Part shown: positions 1 to 8,575 of the stretch, one piece after another
Position numbering within the stretch: position 1 is the stretch's first letter
Layout: each line of letters begins with the position of its first letter
NCBI RefSeq assembly: GCF_019049655.1
Contig: NZ_JAFMOX010000054.1
Location: 98,435-162,434, forward strand
From: Rahnella rivi
GTDB taxonomy: Bacteria; Pseudomonadota; Gammaproteobacteria; Enterobacterales; Enterobacteriaceae
Reading direction: 5' to 3'
DNA: 64,000 nucleotides
The notes under the pieces: model-generated
Told to the model about the DNA's origin: nothing
The model's input: the letters and a program-made list of their open reading frames with translations, nothing else
Databases searched by the model: none
Program-made: the position numbers and the translations under genes

Positions 1-1
1 C

Positions 2-1330
2 GGCCGCAGCTTTCGACAGGGTAAACATATCCTGCGGGTGCTCTACTACCGTCCGCTGTTTAACCTGCTGCCCGGCACCATGCTGCGCCGTTCAGAAACA
101 CACATCGCCCGGCAAATCTTTAGCGGCCTGACACGCATAAATGAGGAAAAAGGGGAAGTTGAAGGTGATTTAGCCCATCACTGGCAGGAAATTTCACCGC
201 TGCACTGGCGTTTCTATCTGCGTCCTGCCATTCATTTTCATCATGGCCGTGAGCTGGAGATGGCCGATATCATCGCCACCTTTACCCGCCTGACCTCGCA
301 TCCGCTGTTCAGCAACCTGAAATCCGTCACCACGCCCACGCCGAATGTCATTGATGTCCATCTGAATGAGCCTGACCGCTGGCTGCCGTGGTTGTTCGGC
401 AATGTTCACGCGATGATTTTGCCGCAGGAATGGCAATCACTGCCCGATTTCGCCCGTCATCCGGTCGGCACCGGCCCTTACGCCGTGGTGCGTAATCTGA
501 AAACGCAGCTGCGTATCCGCGCCTTTGACGATTATTTCGGGTTCCGGGCGCTGATCGACGAAGTGAATATCTGGGTGTTGCCGGAGCTGAGTGAAGAGCT
601 GGTGCATTCCGGTGTTCAGCTACAGGCGGATGAATCCGGCAAAAGCGAGCTGGAAAGCCGCCTCGAAGAAGGCTGCTATTTCCTGTTATTTGACCAGCGT
701 TCGCCGGTCGGCCAGTCAGAGGAAACGCGCCGGTGGCTGTGCGACTTACTCAACCCCATCGCACTGCTCAGTAATGCAGAGCCGATTTTTCAGCGCTACT
801 GGTCCCCGGCTTACGGCCTGCTGCCGCGCTGGCACCATAAGGCGCCACAGCCGCGGCCGCCCAAACCGCAAAATCTGACGCAGGTGACGCTGACGTTCTA
901 CGGTGAGCACTCCGAGCATCACGCCATCTGCAATGCGCTGCGCCCGCTGCTGACGGCGGAAGGTATCGAACTGATCATTCAGGTGGTGGATTACGCGGTC
1001 TGGCATCGCGGCGACGCCAGCAGCGACGTGTGGCTCGGCAGCGCCAACTTCACCCTGCCGCTGGAGTTTTCGCTGTTCGCGCATTTCTACGAATTACCGC
1101 TGGCAAAACATTGCTTTAGCGAAGACATGAGTCAGGCCGCTGCGCAGTGGCACGCGGGAAATTTATCCATCGCCAATTGGAGCCAGAAACAAACGGCCAG
1201 CCATCAGATCCATCCGCTGTTTCACCACTGGCTGGTCTTGCAGGGGCAGCGCAGTATGCGCGGCGTGCGCATGAACACCCTCGGCTGGTTCGACTTCAAA
1301 TCCGCCTGGTTTGCGCCACCGGACAGTTAA
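2..1330 (+). CDS. sgrR: SgrR transcriptional regulator, 3' part (5' end outside window)
   Basis: The reading frame is open from base 2, so the gene starts before the window. About 442 residues remain of a protein that is about 550 aa in E. coli. The first visible residues ([18 protein letters not shown]) match the junction between the N-terminal winged-helix DNA-binding domain and the C-terminal domain, which resembles periplasmic solute-binding proteins of the oligopeptide type (SBP_bac_5). In E. coli SgrR senses glucose-phosphate stress in the cytoplasm and activates the small RNA gene sgrS, which lies divergently upstream and would be outside this window. The DNA-binding domain is not visible. 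The thiBPQ operon follows in the same direction, as in E. coli. Identification is from sequence recognition plus context. Confidence 0.93.
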   Translation, partial: GRSFRQGKHILRVLYYRPLFNLLPGTMLRRSETHIARQIFSGLTRINEEKGEVEGDLAHHWQEISPLHWRFYLRPAIHFHHGRELEMADIIATFTRLTSHPLFSNLKSVTTPTPNVIDVHLNEPDRWLPWLFGNVHAMILPQEWQSLPDFARHPVGTGPYAVVRNLKTQLRIRAFDDYFGFRALIDEVNIWVLPELSEELVHSGVQLQADESGKSELESRLEEGCYFLLFDQRSPVGQSEETRRWLCDLLNPIALLSNAEPIFQRYWSPAYGLLPRWHHKAPQPRPPKPQNLTQVTLTFYGEHSEHHAICNALRPLLTAEGIELIIQVVDYAVWHRGDASSDVWLGSANFTLPLEFSLFAHFYELPLAKHCFSEDMSQAAAQWHAGNLSIANWSQKQTASHQIHPLFHHWLVLQGQRSMRGVRMNTLGWFDFKSAWFAPPDS

Positions 1331-1331
1331 T

Positions 1332-1365
1332 CGGACTATCGCATCGCGCCGTTAATCTCTAGAAT
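1332..1365 (+). promoter_or_regulatory. candidate promoter of the thiBPQ operon
   Basis: A TAGAAT hexamer at 1360-1365 (five of six to the sigma-70 -10 consensus) ends nine bases before the first paired base of the TPP aptamer at 1374-1375, which is where a transcript start is expected. No good -35 hexamer is seen; CGGACT at 1332-1337 is the nearest and its spacing is poor. The -10 call rests mainly on position. Confidence 0.35.
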
Positions 1366-1373
1366 GACATCCG

Positions 1374-1660
1374 TTCTCAACGGGGTGCCCGAGTGCGTTC
1401 TTTTTTAATAAAGAATGAGCTCGATCTTTAAACGCCGCGAGCGCGTGTTCAGCGGGTGAAGTCCAGCGCACAGAAAGCGGAGCGTACACACAGTACGTAA
1501 GCATTTCGAGCACTGCACGACGCCCGATCAACACACGCTCAGCAAGTTTAAAAGGCTGAGATTTGAAACCCGTCGAACCTGATCCGGTTAATCCCGGCGG
1601 AGGGATTTGAGACTGCGCGATGCTTACTCAAAATCCTTTGCCCTTTCATTTTTTTGGAGC
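1374..1660 (+). promoter_or_regulatory. TPP riboswitch (THI box) controlling thiBPQ, with a very long P3 arm
   Basis: The conserved THI-box elements are present: CGGGGTGCC at 1381-1389, GGCTGAGA at 1554-1561, ACCCG at 1568-1572 and GAACCTGATCCGG followed by AATCCCGGCGGAGGGA up to 1605. TCTCAA (1375-1380) pairs with TTGAGA (1607-1612) as P1, and CGGG (1381-1384) with CCCG (1569-1572) as P2. Between the two halves of the P2/P3 side the usual short P3 hairpin is replaced by about 165 bases. These can fold into a hairpin at 1396-1417, a long-range stem 1439-1449 with 1530-1540 (one mismatch), and a hairpin 1482-1498 with loop ACACA. The family binds thiamine pyrophosphate and normally switches expression off. 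Downstream, CTCAAAA (1627-1633) can pair with the Shine-Dalgarno region (1652-1659), suggesting translational control. Confidence 0.93.
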
Positions 1661-1666
1661 GCAAAG

Positions 1667-2650
1667 TTGAAAAAAATATTGTCCTGCCTGCTGTTACTTT
1701 CTGCACCTGCCCTGGCTGCAAAACCTGTTCTGACGGTTTACACCTACGACTCTTTCTCTGCCGACTGGGGCCCTGGTCCGGCGATCAAAAAAGCCTTTGA
1801 GGCGCAATGCGGCTGCGAGCTGAAATACGTTGCGCTGGAAGATGGCGTGTCTTTACTGAACCGTCTGCGGATGGAAGGCAAGAACAGCAAAGCCGACGTG
1901 GTTCTCGGGCTGGATAACAACCTGTTGCAGGCCGCTGAGCAAACCGGTTTATTCGCCAAAGCACCGAAAACCGACGCCAGACTGACCGTGCCGGGCGGCT
2001 GGAATGACACCACCTTCGTGCCTTACGATTACGGCTATTTCGCGTTCGTCTATGACAAAAACAAACTGAAGAACCCGCCAAAAAGCCTCGATGAACTGAT
2101 CAACAGCGATCAGAACTGGAAAGTGATTTATGAAGATCCGCGCACCAGTACGCCGGGTCTGGGCCTGATGCTGTGGATGCAAAAAGTCTATGGTGATAAA
2201 GCGCCAGAGGCGTGGGAAAAACTGGCGAAGAAAACCGTCACCGTGACCAAAGGCTGGAGCGAAGCCTACGGGTTATTCCTCAAAGGCGAAAGCGATCTGG
2301 TGCTGAGCTACACCACCTCCCCGGCGTACCACATCGTGGAAGAGAAGAAAGACAATTACGCGGCAGCGGATTTCACCGAAGGCCATTACATGCAGGTTGA
2401 AGTAGCGGGCCAGCTGGCCAACAGCAAGCAACCTAAACTGGCTGAAGCGTTCATGAAATTCGTCACCACAGAAGATTTCCAGAAAGTGATCCCACCCGGC
2501 AACTGGATGTATCCGGTGATTAACACGCCGCTGCCTGACGCCTTTAAACAACTGACCGTACCGGCCAAATCCCTGCAATACAGCGCACAGGATGTTGCCA
2601 CCCACCGTTCACAATGGATCCAGGCATGGCAGAACGCCGTCAGCCGTTGA
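1667..2650 (+). CDS. thiB: Thiamine/TPP ABC transporter, periplasmic binding protein
   Basis: ThiB captures thiamine, thiamine phosphate and TPP in the periplasm and delivers them to ThiPQ. The start chosen is TTG at 1667: it follows GGAG (1656-1659) by seven bases and gives 327 aa, the E. coli length, with a typical signal peptide (KK, a leucine-rich core, then APALAA before KPVLTVYTYDSF). An upstream in-frame start at 1607 would lie inside the riboswitch and is rejected. The body matches the family closely (GKNSKADVVLGLDNNLL, EDPRTSTPGLGL, LVLSYTTSPAYH). The gene overlaps thiP by 25 bases, so the two are probably translationally coupled, and the whole operon lies under the TPP riboswitch. 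Confidence 0.97.
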   Translation: MKKILSCLLLLSAPALAAKPVLTVYTYDSFSADWGPGPAIKKAFEAQCGCELKYVALEDGVSLLNRLRMEGKNSKADVVLGLDNNLLQAAEQTGLFAKAPKTDARLTVPGGWNDTTFVPYDYGYFAFVYDKNKLKNPPKSLDELINSDQNWKVIYEDPRTSTPGLGLMLWMQKVYGDKAPEAWEKLAKKTVTVTKGWSEAYGLFLKGESDLVLSYTTSPAYHIVEEKKDNYAAADFTEGHYMQVEVAGQLANSKQPKLAEAFMKFVTTEDFQKVIPPGNWMYPVINTPLPDAFKQLTVPAKSLQYSAQDVATHRSQWIQAWQNAVSR

Positions 2651-4236
2651 TCCCGCGCTGGCTGTGGCCGGGTGCCGTCGCCTCGCTGGCTATGTTGCTG
2701 GTGGCGGCACTGGCGTTAGGTTCTCTGTGGCGTCATGCGCCGCAGATGAGCGGCACCTCACTCTGGCAGGATCCCTATCTCTGGCACGTGATCCGCTTTA
2801 CCTTCTGGCAGGCGCTGCTTTCGGCGCTCTGCTCCGTGCTGCCCGCGATTTTACTGGCGCGTGCGCTGTTTCGCCGCCGTTTCCCCGGCCGGCAGCTGTT
2901 ATTACGTTTGTGCGCAATGACGCTGGTGCTGCCGGTTCTGGTCGCGGTGTTTGGCATTCTCAGCGTCTACGGGCGACAGGGCTGGCTGGCACAGATGTGC
3001 GGCTGGCTGGGCGTGGATTACCGTTTCTCACCGTATGGTTTACAGGGCATTTTGCTGGCGCACGTATTTTTCAATCTGCCGCTGGCGACGCGTCTGTTAG
3101 TGCAGGCGCTGGAAAACATCGCCGTGGAACAGCGCCAGCTTGCGGCGCAGCTCGGGATGAACGTCTGGCAGCAATTCCGTTTTGTTGAATGGCCTGCCCT
3201 GCGCCGGCAGATTTTCCCCGCGGCTGCGTTAATCTTCATGCTGTGTTTTGCCAGCTTCGCCACCGTGCTTTCACTGGGCGGCGGCCCGCAGGCGACCACC
3301 ATTGAGCTGGCTATTTATCAGGCGCTTAGCTACGACTACGATTTAAGCCGTGCCGCCACGCTGGCGCTGGTGCAGCTGTTCTGTTGTCTGGCGCTGGTGT
3401 TGCTCAGTCAGAAACTGAGTCAGGCATTGCCGGTCGGGCAGACGCATGCTCAGCGCTGGCGAAATCCCGATGATTCTCTGCTGCGCCGTATCGCCGATGG
3501 CGTACTGATTGGTCTGGCATTGTTGCTGATCCTGCCACCGCTGCTGGCCGTGATGTTTGATGGTGTCAACCGCGCGGCGGTCAGTGTGCTGCAACAAACC
3601 GCGCTCTGGCAGGCATTATGGACCTCAGTGCGCATCGCGCTCGGCAGCGGAATCGTGTGTGTTTTGCTGACCATGATGCTGTTGTGGAGCAGTCGCGAGC
3701 TGCGTTTACGTCAGCGAAACGGCTGGGCGCAGGCGATGGATCTGAGCGGCATGCTGATCCTCGCGATGCCCGGTATCGTGCTGGCGACCGGCTTTTTCCT
3801 GCTGCTCGGCGATACTACTGGTTTGCCGCAATCGCCGTGGCCTCTGGTGATCATGACCAATGCGCTGATGGCGGTGCCTTACGCATTAAAAGTGCTGGAT
3901 AACCCGATGCGCGACGTCGCCGAACGCTATAACCCGCTGTGCCTTTCGCTGGATATGCGCGGCTGGCAGCGCCTGCGTTGGGTGGAACTCCGCGCGCTGA
4001 AACGCCCGGTTGCGCAGGCGCTGGCGTTTGCCTGCGTGCTGTCGCTGGGAGATTTCGGCGTGATCGCCTTGTTCGGCAATGAGAATTTCCGCACCCTGCC
4101 GTTTTATCTGTATCAGCAGATCGGTGCCTATCGCAGCCAGGACGGTGCGGTGACGGCGCTGTTACTTCTGTTGTTATGCTTCCTGTTATTCACCCTGATT
4201 GAGAAACTGCCGGGCCGCCATGCTGACGCTGAATAA
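2626..4236 (+). CDS. thiP: Thiamine/TPP ABC transporter, permease
   Basis: Inner-membrane permease with two homologous binding-protein-dependent transport domains in one chain, forming the channel for thiamine and TPP. The start at 2626 ([10 protein letters not shown]) gives 536 aa, equal to E. coli ThiP; an ATG at 2614 adds four residues. About 12 hydrophobic segments are visible. The two cytoplasmic EAA-type loops that contact the ATPase are near residues 165-190 ([11 protein letters not shown]) and residues 425-455 ([15 protein letters not shown]). The 5' end overlaps thiB by 25 bases and the 3' end overlaps thiQ by 17 bases, so the operon is very compact. Confidence 0.97.
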   Translation: MAERRQPLIPRWLWPGAVASLAMLLVAALALGSLWRHAPQMSGTSLWQDPYLWHVIRFTFWQALLSALCSVLPAILLARALFRRRFPGRQLLLRLCAMTLVLPVLVAVFGILSVYGRQGWLAQMCGWLGVDYRFSPYGLQGILLAHVFFNLPLATRLLVQALENIAVEQRQLAAQLGMNVWQQFRFVEWPALRRQIFPAAALIFMLCFASFATVLSLGGGPQATTIELAIYQALSYDYDLSRAATLALVQLFCCLALVLLSQKLSQALPVGQTHAQRWRNPDDSLLRRIADGVLIGLALLLILPPLLAVMFDGVNRAAVSVLQQTALWQALWTSVRIALGSGIVCVLLTMMLLWSSRELRLRQRNGWAQAMDLSGMLILAMPGIVLATGFFLLLGDTTGLPQSPWPLVIMTNALMAVPYALKVLDNPMRDVAERYNPLCLSLDMRGWQRLRWVELRALKRPVAQALAFACVLSLGDFGVIALFGNENFRTLPFYLYQQIGAYRSQDGAVTALLLLLLCFLLFTLIEKLPGRHADAE

Positions 4237-4945
4237 ACTGACGTATTTGTACGAACATCTGCCGATGCGCTTCGATTTACAGATCGACGCCGGCGAGCGC
4301 GTGGCCATCCTCGGCCCGAGCGGTGCGGGGAAAAGTACCCTGCTCAGCCTGACCGCCGGTTTTCTGTCGCCGGTCAGCGGGCAGATCCTGCTTAATGGCG
4401 CCGATCACAGCGCAACGCCACCGGCTAAGCGCCCGGTATCGATGCTGTTTCAGGAAAACAATCTGTTCTCACATCTGACCGTGCGTCAGAACATGGGGCT
4501 GGGGCTGCATCCGGGGCTGAAACTGACGGCACAACAAAAGCAGGAACTGGAAGAGATCGCCCGGCAGGTGGGGTTGAGTGATTGTCTGGCGCGGTTGCCG
4601 TCGCAGCTTTCAGGCGGTCAGCGTCAGCGTGTCGCCCTGGCACGTTGCCTGTTGCGCAGCCAGCCGATTTTACTGCTCGACGAGCCGTTTTCGGCGCTCG
4701 ATCCGGCGCTGCGCAGTGAAATGCTGAGTTTGCTGGATAAGGTCTGCGGGCAACGTCAACTCACGCTGCTGATGGTGTCGCATAATCTGGATGACGCAGC
4801 GCGGATTGCGCCGCGCACGTTGCTGATTGTCGATGGCAGGATTTTCTACGATGGCCCGACGCAGGCGCTGGTAAACGGCAGTGCGCCGGAGGCCAGAGTA
4901 TTAGGAATCGACGCTTCAGGAAGTAAACCTGATATCAGCGTGTAA
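4220..4945 (+). CDS. thiQ: Thiamine/TPP ABC transporter, ATP-binding protein
   Basis: Cytoplasmic ATPase that drives the ThiB-ThiP importer. The start at 4220 ([11 protein letters not shown]) gives 241 aa and aligns with the E. coli N-terminus (MLKLTDITWLY); the longer frame from 4199 is upstream readthrough inside thiP. Walker [10 protein letters not shown] lies near residues 32-40, the signature LSGGQRQR near 131-138 and Walker [13 protein letters not shown] directly after. [12 protein letters not shown] is the characteristic Q-loop region. The stop region overlaps the end of the convergent yabI gene by 11 bases, leaving no room for an intergenic terminator. Confidence 0.97.
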   Translation: MLTLNKLTYLYEHLPMRFDLQIDAGERVAILGPSGAGKSTLLSLTAGFLSPVSGQILLNGADHSATPPAKRPVSMLFQENNLFSHLTVRQNMGLGLHPGLKLTAQQKQELEEIARQVGLSDCLARLPSQLSGGQRQRVALARCLLRSQPILLLDEPFSALDPALRSEMLSLLDKVCGQRQLTLLMVSHNLDDAARIAPRTLLIVDGRIFYDGPTQALVNGSAPEARVLGIDASGSKPDISV

Positions 4946-5702
4946 TGACGTTCCACAGCAGATGGCCGTAAACCGGCATCATCGGTTGCTTGCTGAGCAT
5001 CACCAGACTGACCACCGTCGCCACCCCGCTCAGGATGCAGACAATGCGTAATCTTGGCAGCGTCAGCCATTTGCTCATGAAGTCAGGTGAGCTTTTACCG
5101 GCACGGAACCAGCGCCACCCCAGCCACGCACTGAGCCAGATAAGCATCACGCTGATAAACAACATCCACTTGAAAACGCCGCTGTTGTGAGTGGCAGGAA
5201 TGTCGATCGCCACACCCGCCAGGATCCCCGGCAGAAAATACACCGGCGGCCAGGTGATGCAGCCGACAATATTTGGCGGGGCGAATTTATACGGCGGCAG
5301 ATTGAGCATACCGGCGACCAGCGGCACCAGCGGACGCGTCGGACCGATAAAACGGCCTAAAATCACGGTGGCAAAACTGTGACGATCCAGCGCATAACCG
5401 GTTTTATCCAGTAATGACTGGTAACGTTTGAGGAAGCGCCAGCGATGCAGCGGCTCCTTGAAACCACGGCCAATGAAATACGAGGCCCAGTCTCCCAGGA
5501 AACACCCCAGACCGGCGGCCAGCCAGGCTTCGTATAATCCCACCTGACCACTGCCAATCAGCGTGCCGAGCGTCGCCATCATGACGGTACCCGGCAGGAT
5601 CAGCCCCACCAGCGCCAGCGACTCGAAGAAAGCCACCACGGCGACAATAATTAACGCGAAGCCCACCGACTGAGCGACCAGATGTTGTAGATAGGCTTCC
5701 AT
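4935..5702 (-). CDS. yabI: DedA family inner-membrane protein YabI
   Basis: 255-residue polytopic membrane protein, the length of E. coli YabI. DedA-family hallmarks are present: [14 protein letters not shown] near residues 28-41, a reentrant-like region with [10 protein letters not shown], and the [17 protein letters not shown] motif near residues 115-131 that carries the conserved arginine. DedA proteins are linked to undecaprenyl-phosphate or phospholipid translocation and membrane proton homeostasis; the exact substrate of YabI is not settled. The gene is convergent with thiQ. In E. coli the araC/araBAD genes follow; here polB follows directly. Confidence 0.93.
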   Translation of the reverse strand: MEAYLQHLVAQSVGFALIIVAVVAFFESLALVGLILPGTVMMATLGTLIGSGQVGLYEAWLAAGLGCFLGDWASYFIGRGFKEPLHRWRFLKRYQSLLDKTGYALDRHSFATVILGRFIGPTRPLVPLVAGMLNLPPYKFAPPNIVGCITWPPVYFLPGILAGVAIDIPATHNSGVFKWMLFISVMLIWLSAWLGWRWFRAGKSSPDFMSKWLTLPRLRIVCILSGVATVVSLVMLSKQPMMPVYGHLLWNVITR

Positions 5703-5878
5703 ATATTCCCAGAATTCAGTTTCGCCTGCGCCAATTGCGCAGATAAATGAGACAAGTGTGAGTTTTCTGCCTTCTCATTGTAGTAAATACATTAAGCGGC
5801 TGAATTGTCAGTGCATGAACTATCACAGTCAACCGGGTAATTGTATGCGTATTTGGCAGAAACCTGAGCCATAGACAA

Positions 5879-5898
5879 AGACTGTATAAATAACCATA
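5879..5898 (+). promoter_or_regulatory. degenerate LexA (SOS) box before polB
   Basis: The sequence AGACTGTATAAATAACCATA resembles the LexA site of E. coli polB (GACTGTATAAAACCACAGCC as recalled). The left half CTGTAT is intact, but the right half, which should read ACAG eight bases after CTGT, reads CCAT. PolB is an SOS-induced polymerase, and the site lies 49-68 bases before the likely start codon. A weak or non-functional site is possible. Confidence 0.45.
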
Positions 5899-5946
5899 CT
5901 CTGTATTGGATCCCGATATCTTCATCTGTACCGTTTCGAGGCGCTT

Positions 5947-8352
5947 ATTACTTCCACCTTTGTTCGTCCCGCTCCTGCTGCCACTGATACCCCGCCGCGT
6001 CAGGGATTTGTGCTGACCCGCCACTGGCGCGACACGCCGCGCGGCACCGAGGTGGAACTGTGGCTGGCAACCGACGAAGGCGCACAGAAAATCCGTCTGC
6101 CATTGCAGGAATCCGTCGCGTTTATTCCGGCGGAACAGCGCCACGCCGCAGAACGCCTGCTGGCCGATGAAAAAAATGTCAGTTTGCGCGAATTACCGAT
6201 GCAGGATTTCCATTCCCGCCCGGTTCTCGGGCTGTATTGCCCGCAACACCGTCAGCTGATGCGCATTGAGAAATTGCTGAAAGAAGGCGGCGTTCAGGTT
6301 TATGAGGCGGATATCCGCCCGCCGGAGCGCTTTCTGATGGAGCGGTATATCACCGCGCCCGTCTGGTTCAGCGGGAAACCGGGAGCAGGAAACCTTCTGC
6401 TCGACACCAAAATGAAGCCTGCCGAAGGCTACCGCCCGCCCATGAAGCTCTGCTCCCTGGATATCGAAACCAGCGGTAACGGCGAGCTTTACTGCATCGG
6501 GCTGGAAGGCTGCGGGCAGCGCCACGTGTATATGCTCGGGCCGCCCAATGGCGATCCGCACGCGCAGTTTGATTTCAATCTGGTGTATGTCGACAGCCGT
6601 CCGCAGTTGCTGGAAAAACTCAATGAGTGGCTGGAAACCTACGATCCCGACGCCATTATCGGCTGGAGCGTGGTGCAGTTTGATCTGCGGGTTTTACAAA
6701 AACACGCTGACCGCTACAAAATCCCGCTAAAATTCGGGCGCGGCGGCGGGGAGCTGGAGTGGCGCGAGCACGGCTTTAAGCAGGGGCACTTTTTTGCCGC
6801 TGCGGCGGGCCGTCTGATTATTGACGGCATAGAAGCACTGAAATCGGCGTTCTGGAATTTCAATTCATTCAGCCTGGAATTCGTCTCGCAAAGTTTACTG
6901 GGCGAAGGCAAGGCCAGCGACAATCCCTATCAGCGGCTGGCAGAAATCGAGCAGCGTTTTCGTGAAGATAAACCGATGCTGGCGCGCTACAACCTGAAAG
7001 ACTGCGAGCTGGTGACGCGTATTTTCGCCAAAACCGAACTGATGCCCTTCCTGCTCGAGCGCGCCTCGGTCACCGGCCTGGCGGTAGATCGCAGCGGGGG
7101 ATCGGTGGCGGCATTTACTCACCTTTATTTACCACGTATGCACCGCGCGGGTTATGTCGCACCCAACATGGGCGAACTGGAAGGGGAAATGAGCCCTGGC
7201 GGATTTGTGATGGATTCACGGCCCGGCCTGTATGATTCGGTGCTGGTGCTTGATTATAAAAGTCTGTATCCGTCAATTATCCGCACCTTCCTGATCGACC
7301 CGGTCGGGCTGGTCGCCGGGCTGCAACAACCGGACGATGAGCATTCGGTTCCCGGTTACCGCAACGCCCGCTTCTCGCGGGAAAAACATTGCCTGCCGGA
7401 GATCGTCCGTCAAATCTGGATGGGTCGGGAAGAAGCCAAAAAGCAGAAAAACAAACCGCTGTCTCAGGCGCTGAAAATCATCATGAACGCCTTTTACGGC
7501 GTGCTGGGGTCAAGCGGCTGCCGGTTCTTTGATCCGCGTCTCGCCTCGTCGATTACCCTGCGCGGACACGACATCATGCGTCAGACCCGCGAACTGATTG
7601 AAGCCGAAGGCTATCAGGTGATTTACGGCGATACCGATTCCACCTTTGTCTGGCTGAACAAGGCCCATTCGCAGGAAGACGCGAACGTCATTGGCCGCCA
7701 TCTGGTGGAACAGGTGAATGCCTGGTGGAAAAACCATATCCGGCAGGTGTACGGGTTGGAGAGTGCGCTGGAGCTGGAGTTCGAAACGCACTACCAGCGC
7801 TTCCTGATGCCGACCATTCGCGGCTCAGAGACAGGCAGTAAAAAACGTTATGCCGGTCTGGTGAAAGATGCCGATGGCGAGCACATCGTCTATAAAGGGC
7901 TGGAAACCGTGCGCACCGACTGGACGAAACTGGCGCAGGAGTTCCAGCAGGAACTGTATCAGCGCGTGTTCCACCGCCAGCCTTATCAGGATTACGTCCG
8001 TGATTATGTCGCGCGCACGCTGGCGGGCGAATTCGATGACAAACTGGTGTATCGCAAACGCCTGCGCCGTAAACTCAGCGATTATGAGAAAAATGTGCCG
8101 CCGCACGTGCGCGCCGCGAGGCTTGCCGATGAATATAACGCCCTGCACGGCCGTGCGAAGCAGTACCAGAACGGCGGTTGGATCAGCTACGTCATGACCA
8201 CGTCCGGGCCGGAACCGCTGGAAAACCGCCAGTCACCTGTCGATTATGACCACTACATTGAGCGCCAGCTTGAACCGGTGGCCGATGGCATTCTGCCTTT
8301 CCTTCACGATGATTTTGCTACACTCATTACGGGTCAGATGGGGCTATTTTAA
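5947..8352 (+). CDS. polB: DNA polymerase II (family B, SOS-inducible)
   Basis: Family B polymerase with proofreading exonuclease, used for replication restart and repair after DNA damage. The exonuclease motifs are LDIETSG, the [15 protein letters not shown] region and YNLKDCELV; polymerase motifs are [13 protein letters not shown] (A), [14 protein letters not shown] (B) and YGDTDSTF (C), followed by KKRYAGL. The C-terminus GQMGLF matches the beta-clamp-binding tail of E. coli PolB (GQLGLF). The start is uncertain. The first GTG (6010) would remove the conserved GF before [10 protein letters not shown] and has a weak ribosome site. The in-frame codon ATT at 5947 has GAGG five bases upstream and gives 801 aa. 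No in-frame ATG, GTG or TTG exists between the upstream stop (5887) and 6010. Confidence 0.95.
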   Translation: MTSTFVRPAPAATDTPPRQGFVLTRHWRDTPRGTEVELWLATDEGAQKIRLPLQESVAFIPAEQRHAAERLLADEKNVSLRELPMQDFHSRPVLGLYCPQHRQLMRIEKLLKEGGVQVYEADIRPPERFLMERYITAPVWFSGKPGAGNLLLDTKMKPAEGYRPPMKLCSLDIETSGNGELYCIGLEGCGQRHVYMLGPPNGDPHAQFDFNLVYVDSRPQLLEKLNEWLETYDPDAIIGWSVVQFDLRVLQKHADRYKIPLKFGRGGGELEWREHGFKQGHFFAAAAGRLIIDGIEALKSAFWNFNSFSLEFVSQSLLGEGKASDNPYQRLAEIEQRFREDKPMLARYNLKDCELVTRIFAKTELMPFLLERASVTGLAVDRSGGSVAAFTHLYLPRMHRAGYVAPNMGELEGEMSPGGFVMDSRPGLYDSVLVLDYKSLYPSIIRTFLIDPVGLVAGLQQPDDEHSVPGYRNARFSREKHCLPEIVRQIWMGREEAKKQKNKPLSQALKIIMNAFYGVLGSSGCRFFDPRLASSITLRGHDIMRQTRELIEAEGYQVIYGDTDSTFVWLNKAHSQEDANVIGRHLVEQVNAWWKNHIRQVYGLESALELEFETHYQRFLMPTIRGSETGSKKRYAGLVKDADGEHIVYKGLETVRTDWTKLAQEFQQELYQRVFHRQPYQDYVRDYVARTLAGEFDDKLVYRKRLRRKLSDYEKNVPPHVRAARLADEYNALHGRAKQYQNGGWISYVMTTSGPEPLENRQSPVDYDHYIERQLEPVADGILPFLHDDFATLITGQMGLF

Positions 8353-8575
8353 GCAAAAGTTGATGCGCGCCCGGTGATTCGCAGGTGACGAATCGTTTAC
8401 CTTCCATTACCATAGCGCCCTTTCCCATTTCTGAATCATCCTCACACAGTGAATCACTCCGTCCCTTCGGGCGGGGAAAGAAGACTATTGCCCACGCTTC
8501 ATCAGAGGCATAGCAAGCATTGCGCAGTTGGCGTCACAGTTGCCATATCTGGAACACACAACACAGAGAGAGATT

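Noticed and set aside
1352..1534. 60-codon minus-strand frame inside the riboswitch P3 insert
   Set aside because: Overlaps the conserved aptamer start, with no ribosome site or similarity; the stretch is better explained as structured RNA.
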